Origin: Verrucomicrobiales bacterium
GTDB taxonomy: Bacteria; Verrucomicrobiota; Verrucomicrobiia; Limisphaerales; SXQI01
Length of the DNA stretch: 13,432 nucleotides
Direction: 5' to 3'
Assembly: GCA_005793025.1 (NCBI GenBank)
Contig: SXQI01000106.1
Span: forward strand, 1 to 13,432
Shown: one piece after another, positions 1 to 7,791 of the stretch
Numbering within the stretch: position 1 is the stretch's first letter
How the letters are laid out: each line of letters begins with the position of its first letter
Notes under the pieces: model-generated
Seen by the model: only the letters and a program-made list of their open reading frames with translations
What the model was told of the DNA's origin: nothing
Database searches by the model: none
Program-made: the position numbers and the translations under genes

Positions 1-1034
1 CTAGCGTAGGCCCCATTGAATAATTGCACGAAGCGGACACCTCGCTCAATCAGTCGGCGAGCTAGAATGCAGTTTCTGGCAAACCCAGCTTTATTGGGAT
101 TCTTCGTGTCATCAGCACCGTAAAGCTTGAGCACATGTTCAGGTTCATCAGCGAGGTTACTCAATTCGGGGACGCTGAGTTGCATCCGAGCGGCAAGCTC
201 ATAGCTGGCGATGCGTGCCGCGAGTTTATTGTCTCCCGAATGCTGTTGTAGGTGTCGGGCATTCATGCGAGCCAACAGGGAGCGGGCCGCATCATCGCTC
301 GCGGGGCTGATTTGTGGGGGTGGTTTGAGATGTCGCACCGGCTGAGTGGCACTCATGGGGGTACCTTGAAACACGGCGGGTAGGAAACCTGGACCCCAAT
401 TGGTAGATCCGGCTTGGGGGACTCCCCGTGGGTCAGGAATCGCTACGAACGCCGGGAGATTTTGGTTCTCGCTTCCCAACGCATAGCTGATCCACGAGCC
501 GATACTCGGAAACCCATCGAGCAGGAACCCCGTGGAAAGGAAATTCTCCGCTGGCCCGTGAGTATTGCTTTTGCTCGTGAGTGAATGAACAAACGCGATG
601 TCGTCGGTCAATTCCGCGAGGTGGGGGATCAAATCAGAAACCCATTTTCCAGTTTTTCCACGTTGTCGGAATGGATATTGCGGTCGCGCCAGATTCCCGG
701 CAGGCCCTTGGAAAGTTACGGCAGGCCCATCTTTCAACGGTTTACCATCCTGCTTGATGAGTTCGGGTTTGTAGTCCCAAGTTTCGAGTTGGCTGACCGC
801 ACCGGCACAAAAAATAACCACCACGTTTTTTGCCTTGGGAGGAAAATGGGACGAACGGGCCGCAAAAGGTCTAGAGGGATCAACCTTTGGAGCAGTTGCT
901 GCAAGCAGACCTTCAACCCCGAGCAGATTCGTGAGCGCGATAGAACTAAGTGCTCCAGCGGTATTGCCTAAAAAATGGCGACGGTCGAGAAGACCGTGCC
1001 CGATGGGTGAGAGCTTTTCTGGGTTTGCACTCAT
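1..1034 (-). CDS. DUF1501 family protein with Tat signal, partial (C-terminus beyond left edge)
   Basis: The minus-strand frame is open from an ATG at 1034 to the window edge, giving 344 codons; the family is usually about 420-490 residues, so the C-terminal part is missing. The N-terminus has a twin-arginine-type signal: a polar stretch, then DRRHFLGN at residues 17-24, then a hydrophobic run (AGALSSIAL), so export in folded form is likely. Next come family features: KNVVVIFCAGAVSQLETWDY near residues 69-88, HSLTSKSNTHGPAEN near 155-170, and RRLIERGVRFVQLFNG near the edge. DUF1501 belongs to the alkaline-phosphatase/sulfatase-like fold group, but no reaction has been shown for it. The ATG overlaps the stop of the upstream gene as ATGA, and no Shine-Dalgarno is present (the preceding bases are CCTCCTCCTTCC), so translation is probably coupled. 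In PVC genomes DUF1501 genes commonly follow DUF1553 genes, as here. The family call is firm; the function is unknown. Confidence 0.9.
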   Translation of the reverse strand, partial: MSANPEKLSPIGHGLLDRRHFLGNTAGALSSIALTNLLGVEGLLAATAPKVDPSRPFAARSSHFPPKAKNVVVIFCAGAVSQLETWDYKPELIKQDGKPLKDGPAVTFQGPAGNLARPQYPFRQRGKTGKWVSDLIPHLAELTDDIAFVHSLTSKSNTHGPAENFLSTGFLLDGFPSIGSWISYALGSENQNLPAFVAIPDPRGVPQAGSTNWGPGFLPAVFQGTPMSATQPVRHLKPPPQISPASDDAARSLLARMNARHLQQHSGDNKLAARIASYELAARMQLSVPELSNLADEPEHVLKLYGADDTKNPNKAGFARNCILARRLIERGVRFVQLFNGAYA

Positions 1035-4000
1035 GGAAGGAGGAGGAATTCGTTGCAGTTGAGGAGGGCCCGGCACAGGGTTGGGAGACCTTCCTTGCGG
1101 ACGACGGGTTCGGCCTCATCAATTTCATTCGGAGATGGAGCTCGATTGAGTGTCAATTGCCATACTCGTTGGATTTGTTTGGAGGGGGCTTCACCCGCCT
1201 CTGTTTTAACGCGAGCGGCTAGGGCGGTCGCTTCATCAAAAGTAAATCGACTATTGAAAAGATTTAGGGCCTGAATTGGTGTTGTTGACTCCCGCCGCCG
1301 CGCTGTGCTTTGTCCCGCATCGGGGCAATCGAAGGCACCGAAGACGGCCTCTCGTTCACGCCTTAGTTTGTGTGAGTAAATCATTCGCCGGAGCCCATCG
1401 CCTTGGAACGACTCGACCGGCTTGAACCCAGAAAGCCCACCGCGTAGGTCGAACAAGTCAAAGCCACGTCCATACATGGATTCATTCAATCGACCACTGA
1501 CCATGAGCATCGAATCTCGGATGACTTCTGCCTCGATTCGGCGCGAAGGAAAACGCCAAAGCAATCTAACATCGGCGTCCGACGATTGAGGAACTGGTCG
1601 GATACGATTCGATTGGCGATAGGTTGAAGAAAGCACGATGAGACGGTGGAGGTGTTTTATCGACCATCCAGAGCGGATGAACTCGGATGCGAGCCAATCG
1701 AGAAGTTGTGGATGCGAGGCCGGAGAGCCATTGTTGCCAAAGTCGCTTGGCGTTTCCACGAGTCCAATCCCGAAGTGGCCTTGCCAGATACGGTTTACCA
1801 TCACCCGTGCGGTTAATGGGTTCGCAGGGCTTGCAATCCAATCAGCCAAAAACCTCCTTCGATCGAGTTCGGAGTGGTTGTTCGGAACAGACTGGTCACC
1901 TAACACCTTCAGCAAGGCTGGGGTCACTTCATCTTTGGGTTGCTCAGGATCCCCACGTGCGAGGAGATGAATCTTGTCTGGTGTCCGGAATTTTCCTGCG
2001 AATGCTACTTGTCCGGAAGCGGTGGCGGCCAGATCTGATTGATTGACCTTTTTTCGAGCCAGCAAGGATTCGACTTTGGGTAAATCCTCAGGGAGAAGAT
2101 CATCCATTAAAAAACGATTGGCTTTCGAGTTTTTGTCTCCACTGCCGAAAGCGCGGCGATCGGTTGAACGAGCGACAGTCTGCCACTGATCCACCGTGTT
2201 GCTTACTTCGATCTGGTATTCCGTTGCCAAACGATCCATGAAGACGCCTTCTCGGTCCCTCCCCCAAACAACCCGTTCGACGAGGTGCTCCGATGGGAAT
2301 TCGAGCGTGATCCAACCTTCGCCTCGAGTGTTGGACATCCAGCTGCGAGAATTCCCGAATTCTCCATCATTAACTTGTCTAAGCTCATGAATGTCAGCGA
2401 CAACCGTGTCTCCCGACGAAGTGGCCACCGTGCCTGAGCTAGCCAACGCCACATTTTGCCCAGAGGTGTCGAAAACTTCTAACTCATCGATGCATGGTTC
2501 CAAATCATTGGTGCGTTTGATGGAGAAACGAACGCGTTTTGTTTTCACAGGCTTGAATCGGTCTGTGTTCGCACGCGGATTGATCTCTGGTCGAGGTGGC
2601 GGGATAAAAGTCAGCCGTTTCATCGAGTCTAGAGTTAACCCAACCTCTATTTTGTAAGCTGTGGGAAGGCGATCAACCAACACGCCTTCGCGATCGCGGC
2701 TCCAGCGAATTTTGCCTAACTTTACCGGCTCAGCGAGTTCTACGACTACCCATCCTCGTCCTGCTTCGTCCGACATCCAGCTTCGACTGTTCCCGTAACG
2801 ACCATCATTGATGAATGCGAGTTGGTGGTTCTCTGAAGAACGACTTCCGGAAGCCGTGACTTTTGCCCCATGAATAGGGAGAGCGACATTTCGCGGAATG
2901 GATTCGTCTGAGAACACCTCCAATTCATCGATGCAAGGCTCGATCAAACCGAGCGTGGGATGTAGGTTTGCATCCCACACAGTGAACCTGACAAATTTCG
3001 TCTCCAAATGGCCTCCATCAATCTCATTGAGCTTTGGGTTTGTCGGTAGCGATGAAGAAACTGCGACCTGTGCCAAGGGTTCATATTTAGCTAATTCTGT
3101 CTCGATTTCTACGGCGTCCATTTTAAGGAGTTCAGCTTTCTTCCGTTGAGAATCAGCCTCCGGGGTATGCATAGGGCGATCCTCATATTCGACCCCTGCA
3201 AAAAATGATTGCATGGCATAGTAATCTACCTGAGAAATGGGATCGAACTTGTGGTCATGACATCGCGCACAGGCGACGCTCAGACCAAGAAATGTCTGAG
3301 AGGTATTGATCACGATCTCGTCCAACGAATCTTGCCGAGCAAGCCGCTTCGAGGGTTCATCCGCTCCGATTTGGCCTGGAAGAAGCACGGAGGCGGTCAC
3401 TAAGAACCCTGTCGCCGCATCTTGCTGTAAGGAATCACCGATGAGCTGTTCTCGAATGAATTGATCGTATGGAGTATCGAGATTAAAGGCTCTAATTACA
3501 TAGTCCCTATAAGGCCATGCGTTGGGTCGTTCCGTGTTGACCTCGAATCCGTGGGTGTCCGCATACCGGACCACATCCAGCCAGTGTTGTGCCCAGCGTT
3601 CGCCGTAGCGAGGTGAACTGAGCATCGCGTCAACCACTCGTTCGTAGGCATCTGGGTGTTGATCATTGATGAAAGATTCGACTGATTCAGGCGAAGGAGG
3701 CAACCCGACTAGATCGTAAGAAAGGCGACGGAGCCACGTCACTCGATCTGCCTCTTGTGCGGGTGCCAAACCAGATTTCTCCAATTTGGCTAGGATGAAA
3801 CGGTCGATGGGACCCCGTGCCCAAGGACTATACTTAGTCCGAGGAGGAACCGAGCGTTGGACGGGTTTAAACGACCAGTGGTCACGTTTGTCCACCGGGT
3901 TGACACGGTCAATACCTTCGGGCCAATGGGCACCTTCATTGATCCAGCGGGACAACGTCGAAATTGCGGTTGCGGATAACCGATTGCCCTTGGGTGGCAT

Positions 4001-4276
4001 TTGGTCATCTTTGTTTTGAGAAGTCACCAACCGGATCAGCGGACTATCAGTGGCGCGACCTGCGATGATGGCGGGTGCAAATTGATCTCCACCTTTTAAC
4101 GCAGCCGCCTTGATGTCCAATCGAAGCCCTGATTTCTGTTTCTTCTCGCCATGGCATTCGTAACAGTGGTTTTCAAGTATGGGCTGAACATCGCGGACAA
4201 AATCCACCCTTGGAGCGGGTGCGGCGGTGGCTTCTGCACACAGGAGTAACAGCAGACTGAAATGGACTAGGTTCAT
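1031..4276 (-). CDS. Secreted PSCyt1/DUF1549/DUF1553 protein with two discoidin-like repeats
   Basis: This 1081-residue protein begins with a Sec-type signal (MNLVHFSLLLLLCAEATAA). A planctomycete cytochrome c motif follows: CYECH at 38-42, with a possible axial Met in MPP at 93-95. DUF1549 spans about 155-363 and includes LVGLPPSPE, YGERWAQHWLDVVRYADTHG and a second heme-type motif, CARCHDHKFDPI, at 336-347. Two tandem discoidin-like (F5/8 type C-like) repeats lie at about 425-547 and 578-700. DUF1553 covers about 805-1075, with NPLTARVMVNRIWQGHFG, TPSDFG and WSIKHLHRLI, ending in NEFLLLP. I chose the ATG at 4276 because it gives a signal peptide and lies 8 bases after the upstream stop; the frame stays open upstream to 4450 but that stretch is inside the upstream gene and looks non-native. 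The protein is probably a periplasmic or surface diheme protein that binds a ligand, perhaps a glycan, through the repeats. The families are clear; the substrate and reaction are not known. Confidence 0.93.
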   Translation of the reverse strand: MNLVHFSLLLLLCAEATAAPAPRVDFVRDVQPILENHCYECHGEKKQKSGLRLDIKAAALKGGDQFAPAIIAGRATDSPLIRLVTSQNKDDQMPPKGNRLSATAISTLSRWINEGAHWPEGIDRVNPVDKRDHWSFKPVQRSVPPRTKYSPWARGPIDRFILAKLEKSGLAPAQEADRVTWLRRLSYDLVGLPPSPESVESFINDQHPDAYERVVDAMLSSPRYGERWAQHWLDVVRYADTHGFEVNTERPNAWPYRDYVIRAFNLDTPYDQFIREQLIGDSLQQDAATGFLVTASVLLPGQIGADEPSKRLARQDSLDEIVINTSQTFLGLSVACARCHDHKFDPISQVDYYAMQSFFAGVEYEDRPMHTPEADSQRKKAELLKMDAVEIETELAKYEPLAQVAVSSSLPTNPKLNEIDGGHLETKFVRFTVWDANLHPTLGLIEPCIDELEVFSDESIPRNVALPIHGAKVTASGSRSSENHQLAFINDGRYGNSRSWMSDEAGRGWVVVELAEPVKLGKIRWSRDREGVLVDRLPTAYKIEVGLTLDSMKRLTFIPPPRPEINPRANTDRFKPVKTKRVRFSIKRTNDLEPCIDELEVFDTSGQNVALASSGTVATSSGDTVVADIHELRQVNDGEFGNSRSWMSNTRGEGWITLEFPSEHLVERVVWGRDREGVFMDRLATEYQIEVSNTVDQWQTVARSTDRRAFGSGDKNSKANRFLMDDLLPEDLPKVESLLARKKVNQSDLAATASGQVAFAGKFRTPDKIHLLARGDPEQPKDEVTPALLKVLGDQSVPNNHSELDRRRFLADWIASPANPLTARVMVNRIWQGHFGIGLVETPSDFGNNGSPASHPQLLDWLASEFIRSGWSIKHLHRLIVLSSTYRQSNRIRPVPQSSDADVRLLWRFPSRRIEAEVIRDSMLMVSGRLNESMYGRGFDLFDLRGGLSGFKPVESFQGDGLRRMIYSHKLRREREAVFGAFDCPDAGQSTARRRESTTPIQALNLFNSRFTFDEATALAARVKTEAGEAPSKQIQRVWQLTLNRAPSPNEIDEAEPVVRKEGLPTLCRALLNCNEFLLLP
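2177..2545 (-). repeat. Discoidin-like repeat 2 (protein-level)
   Basis: This codes residues about 578-700 and is the partner of the preceding repeat. It has KRVRFSI, EPCIDELEVF, VNDGEFGNSRSWMSN, GWITLEFPSE, and WGRDREGVFMDRLATEYQIEV. EPCIDELEVF, GNSRSWMS and the RDREGV..DRL block are near identical between copies while the intervening sequence has diverged. This indicates an old internal duplication in which particular loops have been kept. Confidence 0.7.
2636..3004 (-). repeat. Discoidin-like repeat 1 (protein-level)
   Basis: This codes residues about 425-547 of the second cytochrome/DUF1549 protein. In order it shows KFVRFTV, EPCIDELEVF, FINDGRYGNSRSWMSD, GWVVVELAEP, and WSRDREGVLVDRLPTAYKIEV. 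These match in order and spacing a second copy about 460 bases further along the gene. The layout (a lead strand, then NDG, then a W..VELAEP strand) resembles the F5/8 type C fold, which often binds carbohydrate. The fold assignment comes from the pattern alone. Confidence 0.7.
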
Positions 4277-4284
4277 CGCATTTT

Positions 4285-7200
4285 CTAATCGATGAAAACA
4301 AACTCGTTCGCGAGAAGAAGGCTTTGTGCAAAGTTTTCCCATGCGGTCAGCGGAGTGGGTGGAGGAATGGGTGGACCAGAGAAATCTGCTTTGGCGTTCC
4401 ATTCTCGCTCGTTGCCCACTGCGGCGATGAATGAGATCTTTGGTGCCCACAGAAACTCATCGTGATGTAGACCATCACGACGATCGACTACGAAATCAAT
4501 CGTGTCACCTGTGATCACCGAGACTTCGGGGAATTTGATTTCCTCTTTACGATTGTGAACGATCCAGTGGCCGATCACCCCGAGGCGGTTGGACACGATC
4601 CATGCACGAACTCCGTCACCTTCTTCGGTGGAATGCTCAACCTTTCCAGAGATGCGGATTGTTCCCGTGATCGGAGAAGTCCATCGTCGGACTGCGGCGT
4701 GGTCTTGATCATCTCCGGCGTGACCGCCTTCTGCAGTGAGCTGAACCCAACCAAGCGTGGAATCGGGCCATTTGGCTCCCCCTTGCCATGCTTGACCCGT
4801 GAAATGGGGTAAGGGCATAAAACCAATGAGCCGACTTGTATTCGTATCGAACTTCCCATGGCCAAAACTCCAAGCTGGTGGTCCCAACTTCGGTGAAGGT
4901 TCTGGGGGAAGTTGAGCAGCAGTTTTGAAATAGGCGCGCATTGCCTTCGCCTCACGAACCTCGGGAGCGCGTTGATAAACCAGTCTATAAAGTGCTTCGA
5001 TTCGAGAAGCGTCGCTTTTAGCTTGGACGATTTCTGGGCGTGAAAGCAGATTGCGAGCATTGTCAGCTAGAAAAGCGTTGTTCATGAGAAACAATGCCTG
5101 CTGGGGAACAGTGGTATGAACGCGCTGGGGGTTAGAGAGATCTGGATTTGGAAAGTCAAATACACGAAATGCACCCGGCAGGAATTGCCTATCCACAAAA
5201 CCGTAAAGCGCACGACGGGTTGAGTATTCCTTATCAAAGAGCGGTGAAGGTCGTCCTCCCAATCTTTGGTCAAGAGATCCGCTCACTTGAAGCACGGAAT
5301 CTCGCAACGGCTCCAAGTGCATCCGGCTGCTGTTCATTCGCCAATAAAGGGCGTTATCTGGATCTTTTGTGCGTGCGACCGAGGATGATCCGATCGGATT
5401 GCTGCTCTGTCGATACACGTTCGAGAACATAATCAAGCGGTGTAGTTTCTTAATCGACCACCCCTCCTGCATGAACCGCACCGCAAGGTAGTCGAGTAAT
5501 TCAGGATGGGATGGGGGATCAGCACGAGTGCCAAAATCGCTCGGGGTGGAGACCAGTCCACGTCCGAAATGGTGCAGCCAGACGCGGTTCACCATGACTC
5601 GCGCGGTCAGTGGGTTGAGCGGGCTTGCGATGGCTTGGGCCATTTCGAGGCGACCACTTCCTTGTTGAAAGGGTTTCCGGCTGGGGCCATCGATGATTTG
5701 AAGGTACTGGCGGGGAACCTCCTCGCCTGGGCTTGCTGGGTTCCCTCGCTTGAACACTCGCGGGTTCCTGAGTTCCTGTCGATCCTCCATGATGACCGCG
5801 AATGGGGGTGAACTAGGGGATTGATTGATCCACCGTTCTATCTCAGCTTGTAGTTTTCCAAACTCAACACGCCCACCCTCATCAAAAAACCATTCCGTAT
5901 CTGCGAGCGGTCCTCGTGGGACGCGAGCTGGGGAATTGGTTGCGAACAGGGCATCAGCCCAAAGCCGTTGATCAGGGCGCAGCCCAGCTGTGCGATCCGG
6001 CTCGGGTGCTGCAGCGACTTCCTGATAGAGGTTATGAAAAATATCCCCATAAACCTGCGCGAGCTCCATGAGGTTCGTCGGGAATTGTTTTTCCAAAGCT
6101 AATTTGATGATTGGATTCAGCTTGCCGTTATCAGCGGTCGTAAGGGACTCGAACGCGGGTCTTGCTTTTGTAGAGAAGTCACGGCTAGGGATTTTGCTGA
6201 GCACGTGCCACGGTGCAAATACGGGGTGAAATGATTTAGAGTTCTGGAAAAGGTATTGTTGCCACTGTCGGACGACGGTGGGATTTATATCATCGCTACC
6301 TCTTATTTCGTAGTGATCCTCTGTGGGTAGTTTATCCACATCAGGCAGTGCCAACCAGTAATCCCGGACTTTTGAACGGAGTCGATCAATGACCTCGGAT
6401 TTTCGTTTTTCGTAACTGTCAGTTAATTTTTTCTGACGCTTTTTCAGTTCAGTTTCGAAGTTATCGTCGGTGGGGATTTGCGGATTGGGATCCTCCAACC
6501 GAACCATTGTTTCAGAGGAACTATTAAAAACGCCGTAGAGAGAGTAATAATCTTGGGTTGGGATAGGGTCGAATTTGTGATCGTGGCAACGGGCGCAGGC
6601 AACGGTGAGTCCCTGCATCCCTCGCATCACGACGTCGATTCGATCATCAATGATGTCGTGAGTGACTCCGAGGAATCGTCGGCCCAAAGTGAGAAACCCT
6701 AGCCCTGCCATGGGCGGAATCGGGCCGTTCTGATCAGTTTTCGTCAGTTCTAGGCGGTCAGCAGCCAGTTGTTGCAGCAGAAAGCGGTCGTAGGGAAGAT
6801 CTCGATTGAAGGATTGAACCACCCAATCCCGATAAAGATGAGAATGGACAAATCGTCCTTCTTCACGATCCGAATAAATGTAGCCTTTGGTATCCGCATA
6901 GCGTGCCACATCAAGCCAGTGTCGTCCCCATCGTTCGCCATATTGCGGCGAGGCGAGGAGTTTTTCGACGAGTTGAACGTAAGCTTGCGGACGCGTGTCT
7001 CGGACGAAAGCCTCGACCACCTCAGGATGGGGAGGTAGTCCTGTGAGATCATAATATGCACGTCGAATCAGCACGCGCTTCTCCGCCGCCGGAGAAGGGT
7101 CTAGGCCCTCGGTTTCTAGGCGGTGCAGAACAAAAGCATCGATCGGTGTGTTCACCCATCCGATCCCCTTGACGACCGGCGGCGTTACCAATCGAGGGGG

Positions 7201-7668
7201 TTTGAACGCCCAATGGTTCTCTCCTTTGGTCGTAACCTTGGAAGCTAGTCCTCCTGTCACTTTCTGTGTGGGTAGAGTGGCACCCATTTCCACCCATCTT
7301 ACAAAATCCTCAACTTTTGTTGGTTCCAACTGCTTCTTAGGCGGCATACGAGTTTCCTCGTCTTCCCAACGAAGGGCTTCGATTAAGCGGCTTTTTTCGG
7401 GTGCAAGTGGAACCAGAATGGGACCGTGCTCTCCGCCTCGTAAAATACCTTCCGAAGAGTCGAGGAGTAGCCCTCCCTTCAGCTTTTCAGCTTGGGCACT
7501 GTGACACGAGTAACAGCGGTCGATGAGGATGGGACGGATTCGACTCTCAAAAAAATCGGCGTCGAGAGATGCTGGCGGAGTTTGTCCGATAGCTAAGGGT
7601 GTCCCGAAGAGGATCAGTGTTATCCAAATCAAACCGGATGAGCCAACGATTTGCAGCAATCTTTTCAC
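4285..7668 (-). CDS. Secreted PSCyt1/DUF1549/DUF1553 protein with C-terminal beta-rich insertion
   Basis: From a GTG at 7668 the protein is 1127 residues. It starts with a typical Sec signal (MKRLLQIVGSSGLIWITLIL, cleavage probably near AIGQ at residues 26-29). A cytochrome c motif CYSCH lies at 52-56, with a candidate axial Met in MPP at 108-110. DUF1549 covers about 175-385, with DLTGLPPHPE, YGERWGRHWLDVARYADTKG and a second heme-type motif CARCHDHKFDPI at 358-369. A charged helical, possibly coiled-coil stretch lies at about 403-437. DUF1553 covers about 670-910 (NPLTARVMVNRVWLHHFG, TPSDFG, WSIKKLHRLI). A beta-rich insertion at about 920-1085 precedes the usual terminal motif, here ANEFVFID. 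An in-frame ATG at 7707 would add 13 residues, but it lies upstream of the predicted transcription start and spoils the signal peptide. This is the first gene of the three-gene operon. It is a likely periplasmic or surface diheme protein of unknown reaction. Confidence 0.92.
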   Translation of the reverse strand: MKRLLQIVGSSGLIWITLILFGTPLAIGQTPPASLDADFFESRIRPILIDRCYSCHSAQAEKLKGGLLLDSSEGILRGGEHGPILVPLAPEKSRLIEALRWEDEETRMPPKKQLEPTKVEDFVRWVEMGATLPTQKVTGGLASKVTTKGENHWAFKPPRLVTPPVVKGIGWVNTPIDAFVLHRLETEGLDPSPAAEKRVLIRRAYYDLTGLPPHPEVVEAFVRDTRPQAYVQLVEKLLASPQYGERWGRHWLDVARYADTKGYIYSDREEGRFVHSHLYRDWVVQSFNRDLPYDRFLLQQLAADRLELTKTDQNGPIPPMAGLGFLTLGRRFLGVTHDIIDDRIDVVMRGMQGLTVACARCHDHKFDPIPTQDYYSLYGVFNSSSETMVRLEDPNPQIPTDDNFETELKKRQKKLTDSYEKRKSEVIDRLRSKVRDYWLALPDVDKLPTEDHYEIRGSDDINPTVVRQWQQYLFQNSKSFHPVFAPWHVLSKIPSRDFSTKARPAFESLTTADNGKLNPIIKLALEKQFPTNLMELAQVYGDIFHNLYQEVAAAPEPDRTAGLRPDQRLWADALFATNSPARVPRGPLADTEWFFDEGGRVEFGKLQAEIERWINQSPSSPPFAVIMEDRQELRNPRVFKRGNPASPGEEVPRQYLQIIDGPSRKPFQQGSGRLEMAQAIASPLNPLTARVMVNRVWLHHFGRGLVSTPSDFGTRADPPSHPELLDYLAVRFMQEGWSIKKLHRLIMFSNVYRQSSNPIGSSSVARTKDPDNALYWRMNSSRMHLEPLRDSVLQVSGSLDQRLGGRPSPLFDKEYSTRRALYGFVDRQFLPGAFRVFDFPNPDLSNPQRVHTTVPQQALFLMNNAFLADNARNLLSRPEIVQAKSDASRIEALYRLVYQRAPEVREAKAMRAYFKTAAQLPPEPSPKLGPPAWSFGHGKFDTNTSRLIGFMPLPHFTGQAWQGGAKWPDSTLGWVQLTAEGGHAGDDQDHAAVRRWTSPITGTIRISGKVEHSTEEGDGVRAWIVSNRLGVIGHWIVHNRKEEIKFPEVSVITGDTIDFVVDRRDGLHHDEFLWAPKISFIAAVGNEREWNAKADFSGPPIPPPTPLTAWENFAQSLLLANEFVFID
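4414..4911 (-). other. Beta-rich module inserted near the C-terminus of the DUF1553 protein
   Basis: This codes residues about 920-1085, between the body of DUF1553 and its usual last helix (AQSLLLANEFVFID). Alternating hydrophobic strands, several Trp residues, and motifs such as GWVQLTAEGGHAG, RRWTSPITGTIRISGKV and GDTIDFVVDRR suggest a beta-sandwich of the carbohydrate-binding or jelly-roll kind. The downstream paralogue has no counterpart here. The fold is inferred from the pattern only. Confidence 0.55.
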
Positions 7669-7687
7669 GCAGATTGGACTTATGATG

Positions 7688-7700
7688 ATGTTCAGAACAT
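7688..7700. promoter_or_regulatory. Perfect 13-bp palindrome, candidate operator
   Basis: The sequence ATGTTCAGAACAT has two perfect 6-base arms around one central base. It overlaps the -10 hexamer of the promoter predicted for the minus-strand operon and lies in the divergent region shared with the glycosylase gene. That is a usual place for a repressor site. The regulator is unknown, and a chance occurrence is possible. Confidence 0.35.
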
Positions 7701-7725
7701 AGCACATTTTTTATCGGGAAAGCAA
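7696..7725 (-). promoter_or_regulatory. Candidate sigma70-type promoter for the cytochrome/DUF operon
   Basis: Read on the minus strand there is TTGCTT (7725-7720), an 18-base spacer, then TATGTT (7701-7696). This gives partial matches to the -35 and -10 consensus at acceptable spacing. Transcription would begin near 7689, about 20 bases before the GTG at 7668 and downstream of the alternative ATG at 7707. The match is imperfect, and PVC promoters are poorly characterised. Confidence 0.35.
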
Positions 7726-7791
7726 TTCACCACATTCCAGTGCAAGATTTACCTTGGCGTAATGTTTTATTGCCGCACATCCTATTGTGCG

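Noticed and set aside
585..971. Plus-strand open frame of 128 codons within the DUF1501 region
   Set aside because: It is antisense to a frame with clear DUF1501 motifs and a Tat signal, and its product resembles no family.
4277..4450. N-terminal extension of the second cytochrome/DUF1549 gene by 58 residues
   Set aside because: The extension lies inside the end of the upstream gene in another frame, is not like the family, and would bury a good signal peptide that starts at 4276.
4575..5060. Minus-strand open frame of 161 codons overlapping the first cytochrome gene
   Set aside because: It is an alternative frame of the same strand inside the C-terminal module, with low-complexity content and no recognisable domain.
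7755..7773. Possible sigma54 promoter (TGGC...TTGC) for the glycosylase gene
   Set aside because: The GG and GC elements are 16 bases apart instead of the required 12.
7651..7791. Upstream extension of the glycosylase gene to 7651
   Set aside because: It overlaps the divergent gene's start and promoter region, and the family similarity begins only after the ATG at 7792.
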